From Micavibrio sp. (GTDB lineage Bacteria > Pseudomonadota > Alphaproteobacteria > Micavibrionales > Micavibrionaceae), in assembly GCA_030824805.1 (NCBI GenBank), contig JAPJRC010000012.1, positions 1 through 41,999 of the forward strand: DNA of 41,999 bases. The letters run 5' to 3'. Shown in pieces: positions 34,380 to 41,999 of the stretch (within the stretch, counting starts at the first letter, position 1; each line of letters starts with the position of its first letter). The translations under genes were made by a program, and so were the position numbers. A model generated the notes under the pieces. That model was not told where the DNA came from. It was given only the letters and a program-made list of their open reading frames with translations, and searched no databases.

Positions 34380-35134
34380 CGCGCTTCCAGAACGAAATAA
34401 GCCATGCCAGTATCCCCGTCGCCGCTAAACAGACATAGCGCGTTTTTTCCGACGAATTGTGACTCACCTTCACCTAAATGCCATGCGTCCGAGGCGGCAA
34501 GCGCGGTGTCGGCATTGTTGTCTTCAATGTAATATTGAACCTCGCCGGTAGTGTCCTCTGAAATCGGCCATTTTGTAATGCCGTTAAGCTTGTTGATCTC
34601 GTGGCACACATCCGGATGAAGGCTGACGATATTCATGGCCAGTTCCGGCAGACTTGTGCCCAAACCTTCAACCTGAACAGTTGTAAAATCCACGGTGCCG
34701 ACGCGGCTCCAGCTTTGGTCCCACCATGTCGGTGCTAAACCGTACTCAAAAAATTGCCGGGCGGTAACGCCCCCGGCGCCCGGCGAAAAAACGCGGCATG
34801 CATTGCTGGTGCAATTATTATTTTGCGCGACGTCCATCGTGCCGTTTTGCAGCATCGTCGTATCGCTACGAAAGTCCAACTCCCGCGTCGGCACGCCATC
34901 GATCCTCAACGTCTTGACGGCGTCTCGCACGGAGTTTGCGTATTCCATCATTTCGGAAGCAGCAAGTTTGACTTTTTCTTGGCTGAGGTTGCCGGCGCCG
35001 GTGCGGCTGGACTGCATCATGGCATAGGAAAGCGCGCCGAACAGGGCGATCATCACGAAAATCCAGATGAAAATGCTTCCGGATTGTGTGTTATGGGGCC
35101 GTTGCGCTTGATTTTTCATAGGGATCTGGTCCAT
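34376..35134 (-). CDS. Pilin-like membrane-anchored protein A
   Basis: A 252-residue paralogue of the gene downstream. A polar N-terminus with SGSIFIWIFVMIALFGALSY (about 18-37) leads to a charged helix (ASEMMEYANSVRDAVKTL) that aligns with ASEMLRYTAGLAQAVNNL in its partner. Cysteines occur in NNCTS, ACRVF, VCHEI and ALCLF, and both proteins end in an aromatic-hydrophobic L-x-AR sequence. Start options are 35134 and 35119. Probably exported and anchored in the inner membrane. It heads the minus-strand run that continues into dinG and pabBAC. Confidence 0.7.
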   Translation of the reverse strand: MDQIPMKNQAQRPHNTQSGSIFIWIFVMIALFGALSYAMMQSSRTGAGNLSQEKVKLAASEMMEYANSVRDAVKTLRIDGVPTRELDFRSDTTMLQNGTMDVAQNNNCTSNACRVFSPGAGGVTARQFFEYGLAPTWWDQSWSRVGTVDFTTVQVEGLGTSLPELAMNIVSLHPDVCHEINKLNGITKWPISEDTTGEVQYYIEDNNADTALAASDAWHLGEGESQFVGKNALCLFSGDGDTGMAYFVLEAR

Positions 35135-35173
35135 AAATGAGCCTAATCAATATTTTAGCATAGAAATACCGCC

Positions 35174-36673
35174 ATGTCGCAAGCAGAAATGAAGAAAGAC
35201 GCCCTCTCCACCAATCCCCGCGAAGCACGGGAGCAGAAGCTGGCGGAAATGCGAAAGCGCGGAATTGAGCCATACCCGCACAAATTCCATCGTTCCCACC
35301 AGGCGCAGGAGTTGCAGGACAAATACGCCGCCCTCGAAAACGGGGTGGAGACGACCGACGAAGTCGCCGTCGCGGGCCGCATCATGGCTATGAGAAACAA
35401 CGGCTTGTTTATCGATATTCAGGACGCATCCGGAAAAATCCAGGTTTTCTGCCATAAAGAGTCGATGAGCGCGGAAGAGCTGGAAAAGCTTTCCCTCTAC
35501 GATATAGGCGATATCATCGGCGCGCACGGCACGATCCGCAGAACCCCGCGCGGCGAATTGTCGGTGCGCGCGAAAGACACGGTAATTCTTTGCAAGACGA
35601 TGCTGCCGCTGCCGGAAAAATACCATGGCCTTACGGACATCGAGCAACGCTACCGCCAGCGCTATCTCGACCTCATCGTCAACGAAGAGAGCCGCGAGAC
35701 GCTGCGCAAGCGCTCGAAAATCGTTTCCTACATTCGCCGCCACATGGAAAGCCTCGGCGCGATTGAAGTCGAAACCCCGATCTTCAACGCCATCCTCGGC
35801 GGTGCCAACGCGCGCCCGTTCACCACGCACCACAACGCGCTGGATGCGGATTTCTACCTGCGCATTGCCACCGAACTGCCGCTGAAACGCCTTATCGTCG
35901 GCGGCCTGTCGGACGCCGTGTTCGAAATCGGCCGTTTGTTCAGAAACGAAGGCATCTCTATCAAGCACAATCCGGAATTCACGACGATTGAATCCTATCA
36001 CTCCTACATGGATTACTTCGACATCATGGACCTGACGGAAGATTTGATCCGCAAGACCTGCCTGGAAGTGAACGGCACGATGGAAGTGCAGATGGGCGAC
36101 AACCTTATCGACTTCTCGAAACCGTTCGCGCGCCGCTCGATGATCGACCTCGTGAAAGACGCGACGGGCGTGGACTTCATGCAGTTCGAAGATGCCGCCT
36201 CCGCCGCCGCCAAAGCAAAAGAACTCGGCATTTTCACCGAAAAATTCGCAAGCTGGGGCGATGTCGTCGCCGCCGTGTTTGATGAAAAGGTCGAACACAC
36301 GCTGATCCAGCCGACGCATGTCACGGAAACGCCGATGGATATTTCGCCGCTCGCGAAAGTGCACCGCGACAACCCGCGCCTCGTCGAACGTTTTGAAACC
36401 TACGTCAACGGCTGGGAAATCGTGAACGCATTTTCCGAGCTCAACGATCCGAAAATCCAGCTCGCGCGCTTCGAAGAGCAGGTGGCATCGAAAGAGGCTG
36501 GTAACGAAGAAGCGCAGATGCTCGATGACGATTACGTCACCGCGCTCGAATACGGTCTGCCGCCGACCGGCGGATGGGGTATGGGTATCGACCGTTTGTC
36601 GATGCTGCTCACCGGCTCGCACAACATTCGCGATGTTATCGCGTTCCCGACATTGAAACCAAAGAAAGACTAG
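35174..36673 (+). CDS. lysS: Lysyl-tRNA synthetase, class II
   Basis: A 499-residue class II aminoacyl-tRNA synthetase. An N-terminal OB-fold anticodon-binding domain spans about 65-150 (RIMAMRNNGLFIDIQDASG). The catalytic core has motif 1 around RSKIVSYIRRHMESLGAIEVETP, motif 2 around FEIGRLFRNEGISIKHNPEFT near 253, and motif 3 around GGWGMGIDRLSMLLTGS near 463. GLPPTGGWGMGIDR is diagnostic of LysRS. It diverges from the pilin-like pair across 39 bases. Confidence 0.97.
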   Translation: MSQAEMKKDALSTNPREAREQKLAEMRKRGIEPYPHKFHRSHQAQELQDKYAALENGVETTDEVAVAGRIMAMRNNGLFIDIQDASGKIQVFCHKESMSAEELEKLSLYDIGDIIGAHGTIRRTPRGELSVRAKDTVILCKTMLPLPEKYHGLTDIEQRYRQRYLDLIVNEESRETLRKRSKIVSYIRRHMESLGAIEVETPIFNAILGGANARPFTTHHNALDADFYLRIATELPLKRLIVGGLSDAVFEIGRLFRNEGISIKHNPEFTTIESYHSYMDYFDIMDLTEDLIRKTCLEVNGTMEVQMGDNLIDFSKPFARRSMIDLVKDATGVDFMQFEDAASAAAKAKELGIFTEKFASWGDVVAAVFDEKVEHTLIQPTHVTETPMDISPLAKVHRDNPRLVERFETYVNGWEIVNAFSELNDPKIQLARFEEQVASKEAGNEEAQMLDDDYVTALEYGLPPTGGWGMGIDRLSMLLTGSHNIRDVIAFPTLKPKKD

Positions 36674-36677
36674 TCCC

Positions 36678-36932
36678 ATGGCCGCATCCAAACTCGACAC
36701 GATCAAGGAAACGATCTACGAAGCCTTCCGCAACGACAACGAAGGCCTCGACGAAGCGCTGGCCGAACTGAAAGCTGTGCTGAAAGAAGAAGGCACGAAG
36801 GAAGCGACGTTCGAAACGCACAAGCTGGTGCAGAACAACCGCCAGGGCCGCCAGATGATGAAGTCCTACTTCAAGAAGCGCGGCGTGATCGTGAAGTTCG
36901 ACAAATCCGGCGAAGCCGAAGACGCGGAATAA
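36678..36932 (+). CDS. Small conserved-looking hypothetical protein
   Basis: An 84-residue, strongly charged, mostly helical protein with no membrane segment and no family I recognise. A basic patch (NNRQGRQMMKSYFKKRGVIVKF) follows an acidic-basic helix. It starts 4 bases after lysS and is almost certainly co-transcribed with it. GC-rich codon use like lysS. Confidence 0.78.
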   Translation: MAASKLDTIKETIYEAFRNDNEGLDEALAELKAVLKEEGTKEATFETHKLVQNNRQGRQMMKSYFKKRGVIVKFDKSGEAEDAE

Positions 36933-36933
36933 C

Positions 36934-37185
36934 TCAAGGTTTTTGTTTTTTGTTTAGATCTTCTTTTGAGGATAATTCTTTGTCCTCTTTAGAAGCTAAA
37001 TGGGCTACATACAAACCTGTAACTATACCTATACAGATTGTAGCAAATACTCCCCCGGGCCCATGGATATTGAACCGATACAATTGGCCTTGAGCAGCAT
37101 AGCCGAGCAATCCTCCAATAAGCGGGGACCATAAATATGTTGAGCAAAGAATTCTTTTTATTCTCAATTTAATATATGCATTCAT
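36934..37185 (-). CDS. AT-rich small membrane protein
   Basis: An 83-residue protein with a basic N-terminus and two hydrophobic stretches (about 18-31 and 46-63), then a charged, Lys-rich tail. No family is recognised. The DNA is AT-rich compared with both neighbours. Its ATG overlaps the stop of the nitroreductase gene (ATGA), suggesting coupling. It converges on the lysS-linked gene with 1 base between stops. Confidence 0.65.
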   Translation of the reverse strand: MNAYIKLRIKRILCSTYLWSPLIGGLLGYAAQGQLYRFNIHGPGGVFATICIGIVTGLYVAHLASKEDKELSSKEDLNKKQKP

Positions 37186-37817
37186 AATGGTTTAAACCCA
37201 GCTCTCGGAATTCCAAACTGCGCTTTGCCGTATTGATCGCCCTTGTTCGGCGTATAACCTTCCGACCATTGCGAGACAATATCCGAAAGCTCCGGTCTTT
37301 CGCGCTCTTCGGGTTTTTCGGCCTGTGTGCCGATATAGATAAAGCCCGCGATATTGTCCCGCGCATCGCATCCCAAGGCCGCGCGCACATCTTCATGAAA
37401 CGCGGGCCATTCCGAAAGCCAGTTCGACCCGAAACCCAGCGCGTTCGCGGCAAGGCAGAGATTGTGACAGGCCGCGCCCGCGCTCAATATCTGTTCCCAT
37501 TGCGGCGCTTTGCCTTCCTTGATGCGCGAAATGACGGTGATCACGACAGGTGCGCGCAGGAAACGCTCCGCCTCTAGGTCAAGCTTTGCCGGTGCCGCCG
37601 CAGGTTCGTCGCTTGCATGTGCCTTGCGCAGAACCTCACCGAACTTTGCGCGCGCATCGCCTTCGAACACCACGAACCACCACGGCGCGAGCTTGTTGTG
37701 GTCCGGCACGCGGGAGGCCGCCTGCAAAATCATCTGCAACTGGTCGGGCGAAGGGCCGGGCGCCCCAAGGTTTTTGACGGAAGTCGAACGGCGTGTGAGA
37801 AGCGATTGTATATCCAT
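37182..37817 (-). CDS. Nitroreductase-family protein, YdjA-like
   Basis: A 211-residue FMN-dependent oxidoreductase of the nitroreductase superfamily. The FMN-phosphate site RRSTS is at 9-13, the central segment PDHNKLAPWWFVVFEG near 38-53, and GAACHNLCLAANALGFGSNWL near 113-133. The early RRS and the PDH-K-L-x-PW pattern are close to the YdjA/TdcT-like short subfamily. The natural substrate cannot be inferred. Confidence 0.88.
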   Translation of the reverse strand: MDIQSLLTRRSTSVKNLGAPGPSPDQLQMILQAASRVPDHNKLAPWWFVVFEGDARAKFGEVLRKAHASDEPAAAPAKLDLEAERFLRAPVVITVISRIKEGKAPQWEQILSAGAACHNLCLAANALGFGSNWLSEWPAFHEDVRAALGCDARDNIAGFIYIGTQAEKPEERERPELSDIVSQWSEGYTPNKGDQYGKAQFGIPRAGFKPL

Positions 37818-37878
37818 GCCTCATGGATATAGGCGCAAGGCGCTGAAATCAAGGCCGCTTGTCGGGGCGTTTCGCACA

Positions 37879-38814
37879 CTAACGCGCGTATTTGGGATAG
37901 GCGAGCGGAATGGCGGTATCGACGGCGGGCACGCTTTCCGGCTTCCATCCCGCGATGGATTTAAAGATATCTGTATCGCGTCCTGAACACATCTCCAGCG
38001 CGACATAGGGTGCGCCTGCGCTGATCGCGTTCCACAACCGGTGCCGCCCGTTGCTGAAAGCAAAGGGCGTTTCGCGATCGGGGTTGAAATGCACATACGG
38101 CATTTCGATCTGGTCCTTGAAAGACGTGCCCCATATATGGCCGATATTCTGTTCTTTCGGCAGGTTGTGGAGGATTGCGTCATAACCGCTGGCCCAGCTT
38201 TGTTTTGTCACTTCGTCCCAGCTTGTTTTCAGTTGGCGCAGTTGCCGCTCCAGCGGAATGGTCTGTGCCTTCCATATATGCGCGAGCTTTTGGGAATCCG
38301 CGAGAACGCTTTCATACTGGCCTTCCAAAGCACCGGATGTGTAAGCGCGCTTTGCAAACACGCATTTCCCCGCATGGTCCGGCACATACACCGGATGCGT
38401 TGTGATGGGTGATGTCTTGATAAACCCGTCAGTGTCCAGATACCGGCCATCTTCCATCTTCGCTTCGTAGTCCTTTATGGACTGGCGTATCGGCGCGGAG
38501 AGCAGCATGCCGTGCGGCAGATGGATGCCTGTTACCAGACCGTTCTGCTCGGTGAACTCCACCGCGCTGTGCCACATAAGATGTGTGAGGGTCCAGTCTA
38601 TCGCGTCCATCCTATGACCCGGCAGGTGTTTGTTCCGAACCGCGAGGGCGGCCTGCAGGATATTGGACTGCACGTTCGCGCCGTCATTTTCCGCAATCTC
38701 GAACAGGCTGACGCGCGGGCGCGCGCCGCCATTGTCTATATGGACGCCGCAATAGGAGGCGGGTTGCCCGCCGTCTGCAGCGCCGAATTCGAACCGTTCG
38801 ACTGTATGAGCCAT
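37879..38814 (-). CDS. Hypothetical protein with NGRHRL motif
   Basis: A 311-residue soluble protein of no recognised family. The stretch FSNGRHRLWNAISAGAPYVALE (about 253-274) resembles the D-G-x-HR motif of ParB/sulfiredoxin-like and some plasmid-fertility-inhibition-like proteins, but the rest does not help. Several His and Trp residues lie in the N-terminal half. Its ATG has no strong Shine-Dalgarno. It diverges from uvrB across 95 bases. Confidence 0.7.
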   Translation of the reverse strand: MAHTVERFEFGAADGGQPASYCGVHIDNGGARPRVSLFEIAENDGANVQSNILQAALAVRNKHLPGHRMDAIDWTLTHLMWHSAVEFTEQNGLVTGIHLPHGMLLSAPIRQSIKDYEAKMEDGRYLDTDGFIKTSPITTHPVYVPDHAGKCVFAKRAYTSGALEGQYESVLADSQKLAHIWKAQTIPLERQLRQLKTSWDEVTKQSWASGYDAILHNLPKEQNIGHIWGTSFKDQIEMPYVHFNPDRETPFAFSNGRHRLWNAISAGAPYVALEMCSGRDTDIFKSIAGWKPESVPAVDTAIPLAYPKYAR

Positions 38815-38874
38815 GCTGTTTTGTATCCTATTTCCGTAATATTGTCAAAACCCAGTCTTTTCAAACGCCTGCCT

Positions 38875-38907
38875 TTGCCTTTTCGGGGTGATGTTCTATA
38901 TTCGTAC
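38875..38907 (+). promoter_or_regulatory. Candidate uvrB promoter overlapped by an SOS-like site
   Basis: TTGCCT (38875-38880) and TATATT (38897-38902) are 16 bases apart. GTTC-N7-GTAC at 38893-38907 differs by one base from the alphaproteobacterial LexA site GTTC-N7-GTTC and covers the -10. Transcription would begin near the ATG at 38910, so the message may be leaderless or use a later start. Confidence 0.45.
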
Positions 38908-38909
38908 CC

Positions 38910-41096
38910 ATGCCAGATGACATTTTCATGCCCGTCCTCGCGCCCCAGATAACGCCCGGCGCCACCATGACGCCCTTCGAGGGCTCGCCTCCGTTCAAGA
39001 TCCATTCCGACTTCCAGCCCTCCGGCGACCAGCCCGAGGCGATCAGGAAGCTGGTGGAAGGCTTGAATGACGGCCTGTCGGACCAGGTGCTGCTCGGCGT
39101 GACGGGTTCGGGCAAGACCTTCACCATGGCGCATCTTATTCAGGAGACGCAGCGCCCCGCGCTCATTCTGGCTCCGAACAAGACTCTGGCCGCGCAGTTG
39201 TATGGTGAAATGAAAGCCTTCTTCCCCGACAACGCGGTGGAATATTTCGTCTCGTATTACGATTACTACCAGCCGGAAGCCTACGTCCCGCGCTCCGACA
39301 CCTATATCGAGAAGGACTCATCCATCAACGAACAGATCGACCGGATGCGCCACGCCGCGACGCGCGCGATCTTCGAACGCAAAGACGTCATCATCGTGGC
39401 CTCGGTGTCCTGCATCTACGGTATCGGGTCGAAAGAAGATTATCAGGCGATGACGATCGACCTTAGAAAAGGGGACCGCCTCGACCGCCAGCAACTGATC
39501 TCGAAATTCATCACGCTGCAATACAAGCGCAACGACATTGCGTTCGAGCGCGGCTCTTTCCGCGTGCGCGGCGACACGGTGGAACTGTTCCCCTCGCACA
39601 TGGAAGATTCCGCGTGGCGCTTTTCTCTGTTCGGCGACGAGATAGAGGACATTGTGGAATTCGACGCGCTCACCGGCGAAAAGCAGGCGAAGCTCGAAGG
39701 CGTGCGCATCTACGCGAACAGCCACTACATCACGCCGGGCCCGACGATGGCGCAGGCGATCAAGCAAATCCAGACGGACCTGAAGCTACAGGTCACGAAG
39801 TTCGAAACCGAGGGAAAATTGCTCGAGGCGCAACGCCTGCAACAGCGAACACAGTTTGACATCGAAATGCTGATGGCGACGGGCGTTTGCAACGGCATCG
39901 AAAACTATTCGCGCTATCTCACGGGCCGCGCGCCCGGCATGGCGCCGCCGACGCTCATCGAATACCTGCCCAAGAACGCGATGATCATCCTCGATGAGTC
40001 CCACGTCATGGTGCCACAGCTCGGCGCGATGTATAACGGCGACAAGGCGCGCAAGACCACGCTGGTGGATTACGGCTTCCGCTTGCCGGCCGCGCTCGAC
40101 AACCGCCCGCTGAAGTTCGAGGAATTCAACGCCATGCGCGGACAGATTGTCTATGTCTCCGCCACGCCCGGCGAATACGAACTGAAACAGACGAACGGCG
40201 ATTTCGCGGAACAGATCGTGCGCCCGACGGGTCTGATCGATCCTCCGGTGGAAATAAGACCTACGGAGCATCAGGTGGACGACCTTATGTCCGAATGCCG
40301 CATCGTGGCGGAGAAGGGCGGGCGCATCCTCGTCACCGTGCTGACGAAGAAGATGGCCGAAGACCTCACCGAATATCTGGCCGAAAACAATGTGCGCGTG
40401 CGCTACATGCACTCCGATATCGACACGCTGGAACGTATCGAGATTATGCGTGACCTGCGCATGGGCGAATTCGACGTGCTGGTCGGCATCAACCTTCTGC
40501 GCGAGGGGCTCGACATTCCCGAATGTATGCTGGTCGCCATTCTCGACGCGGACAAGGAAGGGTATTTGCGTTCGCGCACCTCGCTGATCCAGACGATCGG
40601 GCGCGCGGCGCGTAACGTCGATGGCCGCGTCATCCTCTACGCCGACAACATGACGAAATCGATGCAGGCCGCGATTGACGAAACCGACCGCCGCCGCGAA
40701 AAGCAGAAACAATACAACGCCGAACACGGCATCACGCCGGCGAGCGTGAAGAAAAACATCTCCGAAGTGCTGCACTCCGTGTTCGAACGCGCGGACCATA
40801 TGGACGCGGAACGGAGCATCATGGGCATGGCCGAAGACGATCAGGCCGCGTTCAACAACCCTGCCGCGTTCCAGAAACGCATCAAGCAGCTGGAGAACGA
40901 TATGCGCAAGGCCGCCGCCGATCTGGAGTTCGAGGAAGCCGCGCGCATTCGCGACCAGATCAGGAAGCTCGAGGCCGCGGACCTTGGCCTTACGGGTGTG
41001 ATGACAAACCCGCGCCTCGCGAACGGCTGGTCCGTCAATTCCTCCGCGCCTGTGAAGAAATCCGGCAAACGCATGCGGGTGAAGAAGAACCGTTAG
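38910..41096 (+). CDS. uvrB: Excinuclease ABC subunit B
   Basis: A 728-residue damage-verification helicase of nucleotide excision repair; it is loaded by UvrA and recruits UvrC. Walker A is GVTGSGKT at 63-70. The beta-hairpin sequence YYDYYQPEAYVP follows near 115, and helicase motifs occur around LLREGLDIPE and QTIGRAARN. The C-terminal UVR domain (FEEAARIRDQIRKLE) is near the end and pairs with UvrC. Residues 1-29 are not conserved; starts at 38928 and 38967 are possible. Confidence 0.97.
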   Translation: MPDDIFMPVLAPQITPGATMTPFEGSPPFKIHSDFQPSGDQPEAIRKLVEGLNDGLSDQVLLGVTGSGKTFTMAHLIQETQRPALILAPNKTLAAQLYGEMKAFFPDNAVEYFVSYYDYYQPEAYVPRSDTYIEKDSSINEQIDRMRHAATRAIFERKDVIIVASVSCIYGIGSKEDYQAMTIDLRKGDRLDRQQLISKFITLQYKRNDIAFERGSFRVRGDTVELFPSHMEDSAWRFSLFGDEIEDIVEFDALTGEKQAKLEGVRIYANSHYITPGPTMAQAIKQIQTDLKLQVTKFETEGKLLEAQRLQQRTQFDIEMLMATGVCNGIENYSRYLTGRAPGMAPPTLIEYLPKNAMIILDESHVMVPQLGAMYNGDKARKTTLVDYGFRLPAALDNRPLKFEEFNAMRGQIVYVSATPGEYELKQTNGDFAEQIVRPTGLIDPPVEIRPTEHQVDDLMSECRIVAEKGGRILVTVLTKKMAEDLTEYLAENNVRVRYMHSDIDTLERIEIMRDLRMGEFDVLVGINLLREGLDIPECMLVAILDADKEGYLRSRTSLIQTIGRAARNVDGRVILYADNMTKSMQAAIDETDRRREKQKQYNAEHGITPASVKKNISEVLHSVFERADHMDAERSIMGMAEDDQAAFNNPAAFQKRIKQLENDMRKAAADLEFEEAARIRDQIRKLEAADLGLTGVMTNPRLANGWSVNSSAPVKKSGKRMRVKKNR

Positions 41097-41111
41097 ATAG
41101 TAGGAAAAATT

Positions 41112-41885
41112 ATGAAGATAGACAGTGTTTTTGAGGCTATCAAAAGGCAGATGGAGGCGGAATTAGAGGCTGTACGCTATGCTATAACTCACGCAGGGGT
41201 TAAGGGTACAATCAACGAAGATGTGGTAAAGAAATTTTTAAGAAATTACCTAGCCGAAAATTTAGCAATAGAATCTGGTTTTTTGATTGATAGTAGTGGG
41301 GGTGTTTCTAAACAGCTGGATATTATTATTTTTGATAAAAATAAAACACCATCGTTCTTTATGGCGACAGGTATTAGGGTTATTCCTATAGAATGCGCAT
41401 ATGCTGTTATCGAAGTTAAAACTAATCTTAATGGTCAAGCATTGCTCGAATGTATAGAAAATATGAAGAGCGTTAAATCTTTAGTTAAACAAGGGTTTTA
41501 CCGAGATAGCTTAATCGAAAGTGGATTTACATTGTATGGTCAAAATTTTCGTGATTGGCCCGTGATGTATTTTATTTTCTGTTTTGAATCTAATGATTTA
41601 AAAACTATCGCAACTAATCTAAAAACACATCTTAGTTCTTTACCCATTGAAAAAAGAATTGATTCCATATTTTCGTTAGAAAAAGGGTTTCTAGGTAATT
41701 TAACCACTGATGGACATATTGATGCTATCCCTGCAAGTAATTCCAAATTTGTTAGGATAGAGCAAAACCATTTGCTATTATTTTATACATTACTTTCTAG
41801 ATATTTAAATCAAGCAAAGATGGATAATTTTAATTTTAATCCTTATGTTAAACATTTAGCATTTATTCCTAAAATGTGTGAATAA
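41112..41885 (+). CDS. DUF6602-like protein, possible PD-(D/E)xK nuclease
   Basis: A 257-residue protein. The N-terminal half fits DUF6602: THAGVKGTINEDVVKKFLRNYL (helix with Glu36), then ESGFLIDSSGGVSKQLDIIIFD with Asp70, and ECAYAVIEVKTNL with Glu101-x-Lys103. The E...D...ExK arrangement is that of PD-(D/E)xK nucleases. The DNA is very AT-rich against the GC-rich uvrB, which suggests transfer. AGGA precedes the ATG. DUF6602-type proteins are often in variable, defence-linked loci, but no partner gene is visible here, and the window ends soon after. Confidence 0.7.
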   Translation: MKIDSVFEAIKRQMEAELEAVRYAITHAGVKGTINEDVVKKFLRNYLAENLAIESGFLIDSSGGVSKQLDIIIFDKNKTPSFFMATGIRVIPIECAYAVIEVKTNLNGQALLECIENMKSVKSLVKQGFYRDSLIESGFTLYGQNFRDWPVMYFIFCFESNDLKTIATNLKTHLSSLPIEKRIDSIFSLEKGFLGNLTTDGHIDAIPASNSKFVRIEQNHLLLFYTLLSRYLNQAKMDNFNFNPYVKHLAFIPKMCE

Positions 41886-41926
41886 TAGAATGTATAAAAA
41901 ATGGCTGTAGCCAAGCACCTACAAGA

Positions 41927-41955
41927 AAACCCGCCATATGGCGGGTTTCTTTTTA
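41927..41955 (+). terminator. Rho-independent terminator after the DUF6602-like gene
   Basis: A 9-bp stem AAACCCGCC/GGCGGGTTT (41927-41935 with 41940-41948) with an ATAT loop, then CTTTTT. The arms are identical to those of the terminator at 17292-17313. Confidence 0.88.
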
Positions 41956-41999
41956 AACGCAACGTGCCTGGGCCTACTGGTCCTGCGCCGTTTTGTAGG

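Noticed and set aside
1..41999. Search for CRISPR arrays, IS elements, rRNA, tRNA and prophage genes
   Set aside because: No regular repeats, transposase motifs or tRNA/rRNA-like segments were seen; XerC has housekeeping neighbours and is not taken as a mobile-element integrase.

Overview
The window is a gene-dense, mostly GC-rich stretch of an alphaproteobacterial chromosome. Four things point there: a sucA/sucB/lpd group, the F1-only cluster atpHAGDC with no F0 genes beside it, xerC next to a DUF484 gene, and a transaldolase-like gene and priA just ahead of atpH. The many lineage-specific hypothetical genes mixed in suggest a poorly characterised lineage, perhaps Micavibrio-like, but that is only a guess. 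No rRNA, tRNA, IS element, integrase-linked island or CRISPR array was seen. No gap between genes reaches 300 bases; the longest are 7757-7979 and 18742-18939.

Region 1 (2-11740) encodes the three subunits of the 2-oxoglutarate dehydrogenase complex: sucA (5' end cut off), sucB and lpdA. They are separated by terminators and by five extra genes. These are a RfaE2-like nucleotidyltransferase without its HxGH motif, a protein with a CoiA-like cysteine cluster, a HAD phosphatase, a two-domain deaminase with a degenerate second domain, and a large protein that joins a HAM1/ITPase-like domain to a LOG-like phosphoribohydrolase domain. Four of the five look like nucleotide-handling proteins, and the last is the most interesting candidate in the window.

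Region 2 (11780-18741) is mostly minus-strand: hypothetical and membrane proteins, a DUF1428 protein, XerC, a DUF484 protein, a membrane-protein pair behind a near-consensus sigma-70 promoter, and a TalC/FSA-type transaldolase. Region 3 (18940-28032) holds priA, a TraX-like membrane protein and the F1 ATP synthase operon. That operon carries two extra small genes: a 56-codon ORF between atpG and atpD, and an amphi-Trp-domain protein between atpD and atpC.

Region 4 (28058-35134, minus strand) runs from two pilin-like paralogues through a DinG-type helicase to pabB-pabA-pabC, which make p-aminobenzoate for folate. Region 5 (35174-41999) has lysS, small unknown genes, a nitroreductase, uvrB with a possible SOS site, and an AT-rich DUF6602-like gene that looks acquired. 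Two other AT-rich genes, both for small membrane proteins, start by overlapping the stop of a GC-rich neighbour (14321-14632 and 36934-37185).
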